Of a stretch of 64,000 nucleotides of DNA, positions 53,831 to 63,730 are shown piece after piece. Position 1 is the first letter of the stretch; each line of letters begins with the position of its first letter. Under the pieces are notes generated by a model. The model did no database searches. It was not told the origin of the DNA and saw nothing but the letters and a program-made list of their open reading frames with translations. The DNA comes from Linum tenue (lineage: Eukaryota > Streptophyta > Magnoliopsida > Malpighiales > Linaceae). The stretch spans positions 58,758,877 to 58,822,876 of the forward strand of contig CAMGYJ010000008.1 of NCBI GenBank assembly GCA_946122785.1. The letters run 5' to 3'. A program made the translations under genes and the position numbers.

Positions 53831-55202
53831 TGACTTGATATATACACATGTTTTTATCCACCATTCTTATGCCGTTTGAGCCTCATTTCTCGTATCTTAG
53901 GCCGATTTCACGCTCTGTTGTTCTCGTTTGTGTTATTTCAGGTCCTAGTACGTGATTGGAGGTTTGGGAGTGAGTTTCGGATCGATTGGATGAAAGTTGG
54001 ACGTCTGGCGAGAAGCTGAGGAATCCACACGGCCAGACCTAGCAGCCACACGGCCGTGTGGTATGGCCGTGTGGAATTCAATTGCGCGGCCAAGCCACAC
54101 TCGCCGTGTGAAAATTTCAGGGAGCTCACATGGTCAGGCTGGAAATCCACACGGCCGTGCGATTCTGGCCGTGCAGCGTGCCTGAAGACCACTTAATTGA
54201 AACACGGCGTTTTCACATCCACACGGGCAGACTGGAAAGTCACACGGTCGTGTGGCCTGGCCGTGTGGTCAGGAAATTCTGGTTTTAACCCTATTTCGAG
54301 CCAAAGGAGAGGGAATTGATTTTCTGGAGAAAAAATAGAGCCCTAGAGAGAGAAAGTGCAAAGAACACCTCCTAGGAGTGATTTTGGAGCTGGGTTTCAT
54401 CAATCAAGCTTGGAAATCATCCTTGGAGTGAAGATCATCCCAAAGCAGATTCTTCCCATCTTGATGAGTATGACTGCTTTGTTTGCTGTTTTCCTCTCTC
54501 TCTATGGAGTAGAACCCTCTCTCACTTGGGTATGAAGAACCCTAGTTCTATGTGTTGGGGGATCATTGTTGTAACGACGTTTGGATTGTGATATTGTTTG
54601 ATAATGACCGATTGAAGTGTTTTGATTGAGTCAATTGAAGCCTGATCATCTTTTATTGATTTCTACTGCAACCTGAGATAGATAAAATCTGATTAGGTTG
54701 TTAGAGCTTCTTCAATCGGTAGTAGTGAATCGATTATACGAGATTTAATCGATTTACTGCTTTTTACTTGAATTCAGTTCCAGTAGTGGAGTTTTGTCTT
54801 CATAGCCTCAGCTTTCTATCCCGGTGAAGACTAGTCGTCTGCCGGGTAGTTTGACTGAGAGGGCTTGGTCAGCTTAAGAGATTCCAAGCTACTGTCGGAT
54901 CTTCCGCAGTATAATCAACAGTAAAGCAACCAAAAGTAATTACAACTGTGACCTAACTAAGGAGCTAGGGGGACTAATTCCCGAGTGACTCTTTCCTTGC
55001 TTTAGAAAACCGAATAATTTCCTGCTTTCTTACTGCTTTTAGTTAAAACCGCAATCACTAGACTTAATTTGCTAGATAATAAATAATCACGGAGTAGGCA
55101 GTAGATCTAGGCCCCATGTTGACAAATAGAGCTTGCCATTTACTGCATTTCCAGACTGCGATTACACTTGGTCGCAGTTAGGTGTTGTGCTTTAGCGTGT
55201 CA
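53828..55202. mobile_element. Solo LTR, probably gypsy (Athila/Tat-like)
   Basis: 1,375 bp inserted in the copia pol linker. Starts TGATGACTTGATATATACAC and ends GCTTTAGCGTGTCA. Flanked by CCCAA (53823-53827) and CCTAA (55203-55207), a 5-bp TSD with one mismatch. No coding sequence, PBS or PPT. Near 54040-54260 it has many CACACGGCCGTGTGG-like palindromic words, comparable with the ACGGCCGTGAAC blocks in the Athila-like LTR at 24.8 kb. Superfamily inferred from that similarity and from size. Confidence 0.72.
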
Positions 55203-55204
55203 CC

Positions 55205-57016
55205 TAACCACCTCCCACTTCAACCCAGCCCACTATTTCCCTAAACCCTCCCACCAATCCCCGATCTAAGATCCCACGAAAACCCAACATTCCCCAACCC
55301 TACAACCCCATACCTTCTCTTCCTCCCTCGTCTTCTACAACAACCCAGCCTCCTGCCCGCCGTCGCCCAACGTCCCGCATGACCACCCACCCCCCACCGT
55401 CCTATCACATGAAAACCCGCCACCAAATAAGCAATTTAAAACCAAAAACCTTCCTCACAACATCCCCAACCTTATCACCCATTCCCACCACCGCCCGCCA
55501 AGCATTCCGTGATCCCATGTGGCAAGCTCCGATGATTGAGGAATACAACGCTCTGCTCCGTAATCAGACCTGGAACCTAGTCTCCCCGGCATCTGCTCGC
55601 AACGTCATCTCTTGCAAGTGGATATTTCGCATCAAGACTCGCTCCGACGGATCGATCGAGAGATACAAAGCGGGCCTAGTGGCTCGCGGCTTCCAACAAC
55701 GACCAGGGCTGGACTTCGGCGAGACATACAGCCCTGTACTAAAGCCCACAGCTCTCCGTCTACTACTCACCCTTGCTGTCTCTCAACGGTGGTCGGTTCG
55801 ACAGTTGGATATCTCCAATGCGTTTCTCTATGGGCACCTCACAGAGGATGTTTATATGCAGCAACCTCCCGGCTTCATCGATCCAGCCCACCCCTCTCAT
55901 GTTTGTCATCTCCGCAACTCACTCTATGGCCTCAAGCAAGCACCACAGGCCTGGTTTCATTGTCTTCGACAGGCATTGGAATCCTATGGCTTCCACAGAT
56001 CCAAGACAGATTCATCTCTATTCATCCTTAGCTGCGGCTCAACCCGTCTCTACGTGCTTGTTTATGTCGATGATATTCTACTCACTGGCAACCAAGAGTC
56101 TGCCTTGCAATCCCTTTTTCTCTACTTGCAGGATCGATTTGCAGTTCGAGGCTTAGGCCAGCTCTCATACTTCCTTGGCATCCAAGCTCACTGGACCACC
56201 AAAGGTCTCCTCCTCACACAGCAAAAGTACATCAAGGCTATCCTTCATCGTGCAAAAATGACGAATGCGAACTCTCTCTCCACACCAGCAGCACCAGCAC
56301 CCAAAGACCTCGACATCACACTGGTATCCGACCCATCACTATACCGGCAGATTGTCGGGGCTCTTCAATATCTTCAGTTCACCAGACCAGACATCTCACA
56401 AGCGGTTAACTACTGCGCTCAGCACATGCATAATCCACTCCAACAACACTGGACCGATGTGAAGCGAATTCTTCGCTATCTTACAGGCACAACCACTCAC
56501 GAACTCTTCTTTGGCAACACCTCTCCTCTGCTTCTCTCCGGCTATGCTGACGCCGCCTGGGCGAATTCAGTCACTGATCGACGCTCCACCACTGGCTATA
56601 TAGCTTATCTTGGATCTCATCTCATCTCCTGGTCCTCTCGCAAGCAGCGCACGGTCGCTCGTTCCTCAACAGAGGCTGAATACAAAGCCTTGGCAACACT
56701 AGCCGCCGAGATTGTTTGGATCGAGTCTCTTCTCTCCGAGATCAATGTCACTCTCCCCTGCCCTCCAAGACTCTGGTGCGGCAACATCGGCGCCACATAT
56801 CTCACAGCAAATCCAGTGTTCCACTCCCGCAACAAACACATGGAAATTGATTTTCATTTTGTCCGCGAACGCGTTGCAGTCGGCTGTCTCCAAGTTCGAT
56901 ATATCGTCATCGACGACCAGATTGCTGACCTGCTGACAAAGCCTCTTCCGCGACAAAGGTTTCTTCACTTTCAGAACAAGTTGAAGGTAATCCACCATCA
57001 ACTTGCGGGGGCGTGA
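55205..57016 (+). CDS. Copia RT-RNase H
   Basis: Open frame 55379-57016 (545 aa); coding text extends upstream to the solo LTR as a Pro-rich linker. RT: WQAPMIEEYNALLRNQTWNL, RQLDISNAFLYGHL, YGLKQAPQAWF and the intact catalytic YVDDILLTG. RNase H: ADAAWANS, SSTEAEYKAL; the third acidic site reads WCGNIGATY where a CDN is usual, so the Asp is replaced by Gly. The stop TGA at 57014 coincides with the first bases of the 3' LTR. Longest intact copia pol frame in this half of the window. Confidence 0.88.
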
Positions 57017-57255
57017 TAAGGACATCGCGTCAAACGGGTTCTGTTACACCCAACAGCCCACTCCGATACAGTTCCTAACTCACAGCATCCATCACCTTCA
57101 ATCTCTCCCACTTTGTTATTTTCTGTTAGTTCCCAACGTGTATAAATCCACCACTGTAAACCACAAATTGCAATGAGAATCAGTAGCCACTTCAATCTGG
57201 ACGTTGAAACGGAAGTCAACAAAAGCATTCCTCTGACTTTCTTTCTCATATCTCC
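57014..57255 (+). repeat. Copia 3' LTR
   Basis: TGATAAGGACATCGCG... after the polypurine tract GCGGGGGCG. The right end is placed near ATATCTCCA at 57255 and is approximate because no 5' LTR is present for comparison. Confidence 0.6.
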
Positions 57256-57640
57256 ATGGTGAGATGGAGGAAAGCAGATTGAAAAGGAGAGAGAGCACAG
57301 CGCAGCATGAAATGTGGAAGGGTGATGTGATATTGATTGCACTCCTCACATGTCACAGGCAAGGCAACTCTCCGTGTCGGCAGTGGGAACGGTAATGGCG
57401 GCCTGATGGGGTCGTTACTCAGTTAAAGTTGCAATTCTTCTTTAACTCTTCTCCTCCTTTTCAATTTTCAGAGTCCCATGTACAGAAAAGCACGGTCATT
57501 TTGACCCTATTTTCGCCATTCCCAGTTACAGAGAACAACCAAGGTTTCAACTTTCACCTCTCTCTTCTCATCCCTTCCCCGTTTCCCCTCTTAGTCTCTT
57601 ACCTCGTAAAGTTTGTAACTTTCCATCTTCTTTTTTCTTG
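57256..57640. other. Unassigned DNA between two copia fragments
   Basis: About 385 bp without a supported gene or repeat; contains several TTTTCAG/TTGCAATT stretches that look like intron or UTR sequence. Confidence 0.4.
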
Positions 57641-57806
57641 TACAGCAGCCTCTATCACAAAGGAAATATACACTGGAAATACTAGAAGAAGCAAATGTTC
57701 TAGATTCCAAGCCTGTCACTACTCCAATGGACTACAAATTACATCTGAGCAATGATGAAAGCACTCCATATGAGGATCCAGAACACTGGTAGGCAAGCTA
57801 ATCTAC

Positions 57807-58447
57807 TTGACAACTACTCGTCCAGACATCAGCTTTGCAACACAGCAGTTAAGCCAATTCATGACCTCTCCATCGACAATTCATTACAAGGCTGTTTTGA
57901 GGGTTCTGAGATACCTCAAATCAGCACCAGCATCAGGCCTCTTCTTCCCCTCCAAGGGTTCCTTTCAATTGAAAGCTTTCACAGATTCAGACTGGGCTGC
58001 CTGTGTGGACACAAGACGATCAACAACAGGTTTTTGCATATATCTAGGAGATTCTCTCATTTCATGGAAAAGCAAGAAGCAACATACCGTTTCCAGATCC
58101 TCCTGTGAGGCTGAGTATCGCGCTCTTGCCTTCACTGCCTCTGAAATCCAATGGCTTCAATATCTCCTCCAAGACTTCCAGGTCTCCACATCGCTTCCTG
58201 CCAACCTCTACTGCGACAACCAAAGTGCCATCTACATCGCCAAGAACCCCACTTTTCATGAAAGGACGAAACACATCGAATTGGACTGTCACTTCGTCAG
58301 AGAGAAGCTCCAAACTGGTACTCTCAAACTTCTTCACATCTCCTCTTCTCACCAGCTCGCCGATCTCTTCACCAAACCACTTTCTCCAGCTCCATTCAGC
58401 ACATTGCTCTCCAAGCTTGGTGTGCGAAACCTCTGCCCACCAGCCTG

Positions 58448-58448
<1 letters not shown>
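57807..58448 (+). pseudogene. Copia RNase H
   Basis: The frame runs 57807-58499. TTTRPDISFATQQLSQF, FTDSDWAACVDTRRSTTGF, SSCEAEYRALA, YCDNQSAIYIAKNP, HIELDCHFVREKL, ADLFTKPL. All RNase H acidic residues are present, but RT is missing and upstream coding text is separated by a stop at 57792. The poly-Gly tail is only the G tract being translated. Confidence 0.88.

Positions 58449-58496
<48 letters not shown>
58449..58496 (+). repeat. 48-G homopolymer at a copia polypurine tract
   Basis: Forty-eight consecutive G between the end of RNase H coding sequence (CCAGCCTGC) and the LTR start TAACAG. Far longer than any normal polypurine tract and a strong G-quadruplex former. Confidence 0.9.
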
Positions 58497-58497
<1 letters not shown>

Positions 58498-58845
58498 AAC
58501 AGATTGAAAAATCATTTTCAACGGTCACTTTCCATACGTCGTCGTCTCTACCTCAATCCGGAACTTGACGCTGCGCTGCCGTTTCTTCCTTTCCTGCTGC
58601 GCTGTCGTTTGGAACCAAGCCGAGATGTTTTTGCTGTGATGCCGTTTGATCTAATGTGCTGCGTATTACTCTTTCCCAGTTGATGGCTGTATTTTCTTTC
58701 GTTCCAAGACAATAGTTGTTTCCATTCCAAGCTACAAAACAGATGTATGAACTTTGTCATCTTGTTCCTGGTTCTGCCTATAAATTGGCAGTGTAAGTAA
58801 TGAGAAAAGTAAGCTAGGTTTTATCACTCCAATTTCCTTTGTTAC
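58497..58845 (+). repeat. LTR after the G48 tract
   Basis: 349 bp with TAACA/TGTTA inverted ends; the 3' end of the truncated copia fragment. No partner LTR in the window. Confidence 0.6.
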
Positions 58846-58978
58846 TGCGAGTGGGTATATGGTGGATTTGGTTATATGGGTCCTTGCTTATTGTTCTCTC
58901 CATATATGCCACCCGCAAGCTACCTTCACTTCAGGATGCGATCACTAAGACCCGGTTTTAATTCGGATAGGACTCAAT

Positions 58979-59535
58979 TAGGGATGGCAATTTTGCCCAT
59001 AGCCATGGGTATTTTACTATCCAACCCAATTGGGTTGGGTATGAAATCCAAATATATGGATATGGGTAAAGTTTGATGGGTTTGTACCCATACCCATTTA
59101 CTTTGGGCTAGGTTGGGTTTATAACAAATGGATTTGGGTTTGTATCCATGCCCAAATACAAATTACAGTTTGGTACCTAAACTTAATAGATATGCATATT
59201 TAGTACCTAAATTTATTTTTTTTTGCATATAAGTCCTCAAAATATCAATGGAAAATTACGTTTTGGTACCTAAATTTTTTTGGTCTTACATTTTGGTACC
59301 TAAATTTTTCAAGTTTTACAAATAAGTCCAATTTTTGCATGTGTAGTTAAAACACCTTCAAGAAAATGGATATCCATATCCAACCCATACCCATTTAGAT
59401 AATATTCATATCTAACCCAAACCCATATACAAACCCCAAACCCATACACACACATCACCCAAACCCTACCCATAATAAATGGGTCTACTTGGGTTTGGGC
59501 AAAATTAACCATGGGTGGGTAAATTGCCATCCCTA
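58979..59535. mobile_element. hAT-type MITE (TAGGGATGGCAA family)
   Basis: 557 bp, TIRs TAGGGATGGCAATTTTGCCC...GGGTAAATTGCCATCCCTA, perfect 8-bp TSD GACTCAAT at 58971-58978 and 59536-59543. Subterminal repeats of CCCATACCC / TGGGTT words. Inserted at the start of the RAY1-like relic; the family also has partial copies at 16900-17150 and 23375-23525. Confidence 0.93.
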
Positions 59536-60077
59536 GACTCAATGGATTTACACAATCCAAAGATCACTGTATTCTCTGCTACTACCTCCATTGGTCCAAA
59601 ACAAAGCCTTGCTGTTCGTTCATGGCTTGGGTTGTCTCCTCAAATTACAGTTGTTCTGTTTAGCCAACACCCTTCTATTCGTTCTTTCGCCTCGGGGTTT
59701 GGCCCACGAGTTTTGGTTGATTCCGCCATTGATTTCACGTAAGCTATCATTTCAAACTCTGCTTCCTTTTTTCCTGAAATTGGAAGTGCTAGGTAATTTG
59801 CTTATCTGGGCAACATGTTTGTTGCTTGGTGCTTCTTTGAAAGGTTCCTTGGGACGCCATTCTTTCATTCCATGGTGGAAAGATCACACGCATTCGATAC
59901 AGATATTATTGTCTTTGTAGATTCACAAACCGTTCTTCTGCCTGATCTTGTTCCCACGTTGAGTTTTGCTCACAAGCTCGACCGTAACTGGCTTCTTGCG
60001 GCTTCATTACAAGACACTTCATTCTTCCCATTCAAACTGGGTGTTGACGGCCAACATTGGCTTATAGAAAATGGCAG

Positions 60078-60127
60078 AAGGTGGGAACTTTTTTTTTTTT
60101 TTTTTTTATAAATAAAGGTGGGAACTT
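60078..60127 (-). mobile_element. Minimal poly(T) insertion with 13-bp TSD
   Basis: A 24-bp insert (60091-60114: seventeen T followed by ATAAATA) flanked by perfect 13-bp direct repeats AAGGTGGGAACTT (60078-60090 and 60115-60127). On the minus strand it is TATTTAT followed by A17. Target duplication of LINE length plus an A tail indicates L1-type target-primed insertion of almost nothing but a tail. It adds a stop to the RAY1-like exon. Confidence 0.8.
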
Positions 60128-60947
60128 GATGAGGTATGAATTCAAAGAGACTACATACTAGTTCAGACAGAAAACTGGAAACACCCTTGAATCAGCATGC
60201 TGACACCACTTTTAATTCCTTCTAGTTGCAGGAGTTGCTTGGCCAGAATCGGCATTGTGAAGATAGGAGTATGCTTATGGCTTGGAACTCAGGAAATGTG
60301 CCTTTACACAATGGAGTCCTTCCCCCTTCTTGTTTGGTAAGGGGATTCACGACCACTGGCTTGTTATTGAGGCTGTGGCTTCCGAACTGAGATTTGTCTT
60401 TGATGCTAGCTCGGTCATCTCAGGCGCCTTCCTTAACAAGCCTGATCGAATGCAGAGGCCCGGTAGTAGCTTAGCTATGGAGAATAGAAGCTGGGAGGCA
60501 GTTGCCAACTTACACCTTGGGGCACTATATGGGTCATTGCTCTTCCATGAAATTAATTATTCCACCTTGGCAAAGCTTATGAAATGTGATGACCAATATC
60601 TTTTCATTAATGGCACTGACCATATAGCGAGGAATAGAAGGGTTTTGGCTGCACAGGAAAGGAAGAGAGTGATGGGTTGTGTTGAACAAATCAAATTGAG
60701 CAAGTCAATGTTGAATTGCTCGGTAGGAGATGAGTTGAGGAATTTGCAGCCATTGGAATACCAGGCCTCATTGGAATCGCTGCTTGCAATAGCTGCTGAT
60801 GAGACACAAACAGTTGTGCTTGCTATTGCTGGGTACAGTTACAAGGACATGCTGATGAGTTGGGTTTGCAGACTACGCCGCCTGAGGATCACCAACTTCA
60901 TCATTTGTGCTTTGGACCAAGAAACCTATGAGTTTTCTGTTTTACAG

Positions 60948-61651
60948 GTATGCTTCATTCTGTATGTTTTTACTCAAAATCTCAACCTTTTTGCGTTTAT
61001 GTCTCATAGAGTAAGGAATTGTGTCTCATTTTTTGCTCATATTTATTGGATTGAGGGTTAACCTGATCTGTTGCCTTAAACTTCTCTTTTATGGTTGAGA
61101 CTCGGGTTTATGGTTGGCTTTGTGATGATTTAGAACTTCATTGATAACGCTACTTGGTAAATAGTATTGTCTGTTATGGCCGTGACGACAATAAAGTTGA
61201 GTAAATCCCTAGGAATAATGGATTTTGATCTTGGTAGTCACTCCTCAGTGGATATCAATTAACATAAGCAACCAGGGCCGCAATAGAGCCCACTAGTGAA
61301 GAAGTAAACCGAATTTTTATCATTTTGTCGTGTGGATGTTATTGTACTCTCCAACGCCTGATGACGAGGAGAGCTTGAGACGTCTATTAATTGAGTAATA
61401 ATTAAGTATTACTTAGTTTCCCTTAGCCAGGGAAGGCTTGCAACAGAGCCCTTTAACGAAAGAGAACACTGAGTTGTCCCCTGTGGATATATCCCCTAAT
61501 GAGCAGTGATGGAGATAACTTGTTGTAGTTGCTTTAGCTACAATTTTCACAGTTTCAATCTTGGTGCAACATACTTAATTTGGCATTCTCCTTTGCCAAA
61601 ATACTGTTTGCCATATGTACCTGAACTGTAAAACTGTTATTCTTCTTCTAG
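60948..61651 (+). other. Intron of the RAY1-like relic
   Basis: 704 bp, GTATGC...TTCTTCTAG, joining in frame YEFSVLQ to GLPVFHD. No repeat or RNA gene recognised. Confidence 0.75.
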
Positions 61652-62477
61652 GGTTTGCCTGTTTTCCATGATCTATCAGCACCAAGTAACATCAGCTTCA
61701 ATGATTGCCACTTCGGAACAAAATGCTTCCAGAAGGTCACAAAAGTAAAATCCAGAACTGTTCTGAAGATACTGAAGATGGGTTACAATGTACTTCTCAG
61801 TGATGTAGATGTCTACTGGTTCGAAAACCCACTTCAATATGTTCGCTCATTCGGTCCAACCACCCTTGTTGCTCAGTCAGACAGAATACAACCAAACAGG
61901 ACCTATAAACTTGCCTAGACGTCTGAACTCTGGGTTCTACTTTGCTCGTTCTAATGCTCCAACTATTGCTGCTATCGAAAAGGTAGTGAATCATGCATCC
62001 ACATCAACCCTTTCTGAGCAGCCAAGCTTCTATGAGGTGTTGTGTGGGGAAGGTGGATCAAACCGAATCAGTGATGATAGATGTCGTGAGAGAAGCTTGC
62101 ATGAAGAAAAGCTGCTTTGTTCTTCACAACAACTGGATCAATGGAAGGTTGAAGAAGCTTGAGCGCCAAGTTTTGTCAGGCTTGTGGGAGTATGATAGTA
62201 GCAAGAGAATGTGTTTGTCTTGCACACCTCATGAAAAGTTGTCCCTGTCCAAAAGAAAGCGTGGCTTCGCAAACTCCTTTCCTATCCATTAAACTTTGAA
62301 ATCCACGCCTGGGGGAACAAGACAAAGACCAGGTTTCTTGTTGTTGGTCGTTGAATCCCAAGGCTATAGCTTGATTTCATCAAATCTCATTCTACTAGTG
62401 ATATTCACCTTCTTATTGGATAATAATATGTTCAATTAGTAGACGTATTCGAACTGGGGGATTGCAGGCTGGCAGAA

Positions 62478-63134
62478 ATGGTGACGGGTTATTGTTGCTT
62501 GCTGGACAGTGGGAAAAAGTCCAGAAGAAGAAAGCATGAGCTAACAACAGAGGAATTAACAGGCGGTGGAGTTTCAGTTTCATTAGAATTCAGTGCCAAC
62601 TCCAAGGACGTTTCTGTGAGGATAGTTCATCCAGGGGGGAAAGAGGAGAGTTTCCAGTATGCTCTTTCAGCACAGCAAGTCATGGAGAAGTACCCAGGGA
62701 CTCATGTCGCCAGGCAAGATGTTTTCCAGAATCCTGAAGATTCCATTCTGTGGCCAGAAGAGAATCTGTTGCCTGGCAACAAGTACCTGATCATTCCGTC
62801 AACCACAGCTGAGAAACTGAAGCATCACAGAAGACATCATCGTCATCATGGGACGACGACAAAAGAAAGGTTGGAACTTTGTGACACTAAAGACACCAGA
62901 TCTGGTGCGAACATAACTTGGGATGAACAAGATATTTCGGAGGAGGAGAATGTCTGTCGTGCAAGAGATTTCTATGCTTCAAAGGATATGTGGTCGAGGT
63001 GTTCGGAGAGGAAGACAAGGAACGTGAGGTCTAGAAAAAGACAACCTTTCATCCCTCCTCTTCCGAGGTCGAGGAGTTTTAAAGGTTTGAGCTGGGAGCC
63101 TAGTCTTACTTCTGTACAGGAGCTCTCTCCATGA
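62478..63134 (+). CDS. PADRE (DUF4228) domain protein
   Basis: 218 aa, single exon. Starts MVTGYCCLLDSGKKSRRR, with a Cys/Lys-rich N-terminus like other PADRE proteins (often MGNC). Core PADRE blocks: VSVRIVHPGGKEESFQYALS, AQQVMEKYPGTHVARQDVF, ENLLPGNKYLIIPSTTAEKL (about residues 45-125), then a His/Arg-rich stretch, an acidic segment (DISEEENVC) and a basic, Ser/Pro-rich tail (RKRQPFIPPLPRSRSFKGLSWEPS), also usual for the family. PADRE genes are widely induced by pathogens and stress; biochemical function is unclear. ACTGGGGGATTGCAG at 62453-62467 may be a 3' splice site of a 5' UTR intron. Weak poly(A) signal AATAATAATATATG near 63163. Looks intact. Confidence 0.85.
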   Translation: MVTGYCCLLDSGKKSRRRKHELTTEELTGGGVSVSLEFSANSKDVSVRIVHPGGKEESFQYALSAQQVMEKYPGTHVARQDVFQNPEDSILWPEENLLPGNKYLIIPSTTAEKLKHHRRHHRHHGTTTKERLELCDTKDTRSGANITWDEQDISEEENVCRARDFYASKDMWSRCSERKTRNVRSRKRQPFIPPLPRSRSFKGLSWEPSLTSVQELSP

Positions 63135-63730
63135 ATGAACTTCTGACTGGTTTTCTTGTACAAATAATAATATATGTATAAAAAAAGAAACAGAACGACT
63201 GATGTATTCCTGGTATGTTGTCTTCCTCTTTTCCCAGGCTCTTGTCTATCACTACTTTTCAATCATCTCTCTATTTTTGCTGTTTCTTCAATGCAGATTT
63301 TGATTTTCTTTTGTTCTCAATGTGAAAAGAATCAGTCTCTGCTGATGATGTGCAGAACCAGCTGCAATAACTTTGACGATATGACATTTTGTGATTTATA
63401 ATTTTTGAAGTTCCTTGGAGTACAATCTTATGTCTATTCTTTGGGTTTTTTGCATAGGTATATTCAGGCATTGAACTACTACTAACTCAAAGCTATTAAA
63501 ATCATTATCCACATCTTTAAACTTTGCCAAATAGAAATACTATTAAGATCCGCGTAAAGTCTCGATCAATGCAGTCAAAATCATGCTTTAATATCTTTAT
63601 ATCATCAATGTTATAGACCCTATGTTATGGCTCAAGAGGCCAACACTTCTTGTTTGCTTGATGGAAGTGGTGATAGATTTGGTGTTATCATGGACTTTGT
63701 CCAAAATCAATTGTTTGCTTCATACATTTA
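63135..63730. other. 3' UTR and AT-rich intergenic DNA
   Basis: About 600 bp downstream of the PADRE gene; no supported gene, only short chance frames. Confidence 0.5.

Larger units (their letters stand above)
51522..57255 (+). mobile_element. 5'-truncated copia element containing a solo LTR
   Basis: A copia element whose 5' LTR and gag N-terminus are missing (starts about 51540). Gag-protease, integrase, RT and RNase H follow on the plus strand with few lesions. The integrase-RT linker is split by a 1.37-kb solo LTR (53828-55202). A GCGGGGGCG polypurine tract and a 3' LTR starting TGATAAGGAC follow at 57014. The LTR start resembles that of the element at 17556 (TGATAAGGA), suggesting a related lineage. 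Confidence 0.82.
57640..58845 (+). mobile_element. 5'-truncated copia fragment with RNase H, G48 tract and LTR
   Basis: Starts in the RT connection region (LSQRKYTLEILEEANVL, 57640), continues into RNase H, then a 48-G polypurine tract and a 349-bp LTR (58497-58845, TAACAG...TTTGTTA with TAACA/TGTTA inverted ends). No 5' half. The LTR ends next to the RAY1-like relic. Confidence 0.8.
58852..62292 (+). pseudogene. RAY1-like GT77 arabinosyltransferase relic
   Basis: Nucleotide-diphospho-sugar transferase related to Arabidopsis RAY1 (GT77, Golgi arabinosyltransferase). Membrane segment WLYGSLLIVLSIYAT (58870-58915), two in-frame stops (about 58960-58970), a hAT MITE (58979-59535), then exon text PKITVFSATTS...LAVRSWLGLSPQITVV to 59738. 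Further exons: 59843-60134, 60232-60947 and 61652-62292, GT-AG borders and compatible phases. Motifs: LGTPFFHSMV, NGVLP...FLFGKGIHDHW, the DXD-type LSDVDVYWFENP and LNSGFYFARS, CGEGGSNR. Lesions: poly(T) insertion at 60091-60114, one-base loss in a C run at 60322-60326, one-base gain near 61883, and a missing segment after DDRC at about 62085. No ATG is found for the first exon. Non-functional unless some lesions are sequencing errors. Confidence 0.85.

Noticed and set aside
58105..58683. ORFs with poly-Gly near 58450
   Set aside because: Shadow or readthrough of the G48 tract next to copia RNase H.
61650..62300. Separate gene from the RAY1-like relic
   Set aside because: Exon phases join the two in frame (FSVLQ-GLPVF), and the motif order matches one GT77 protein.
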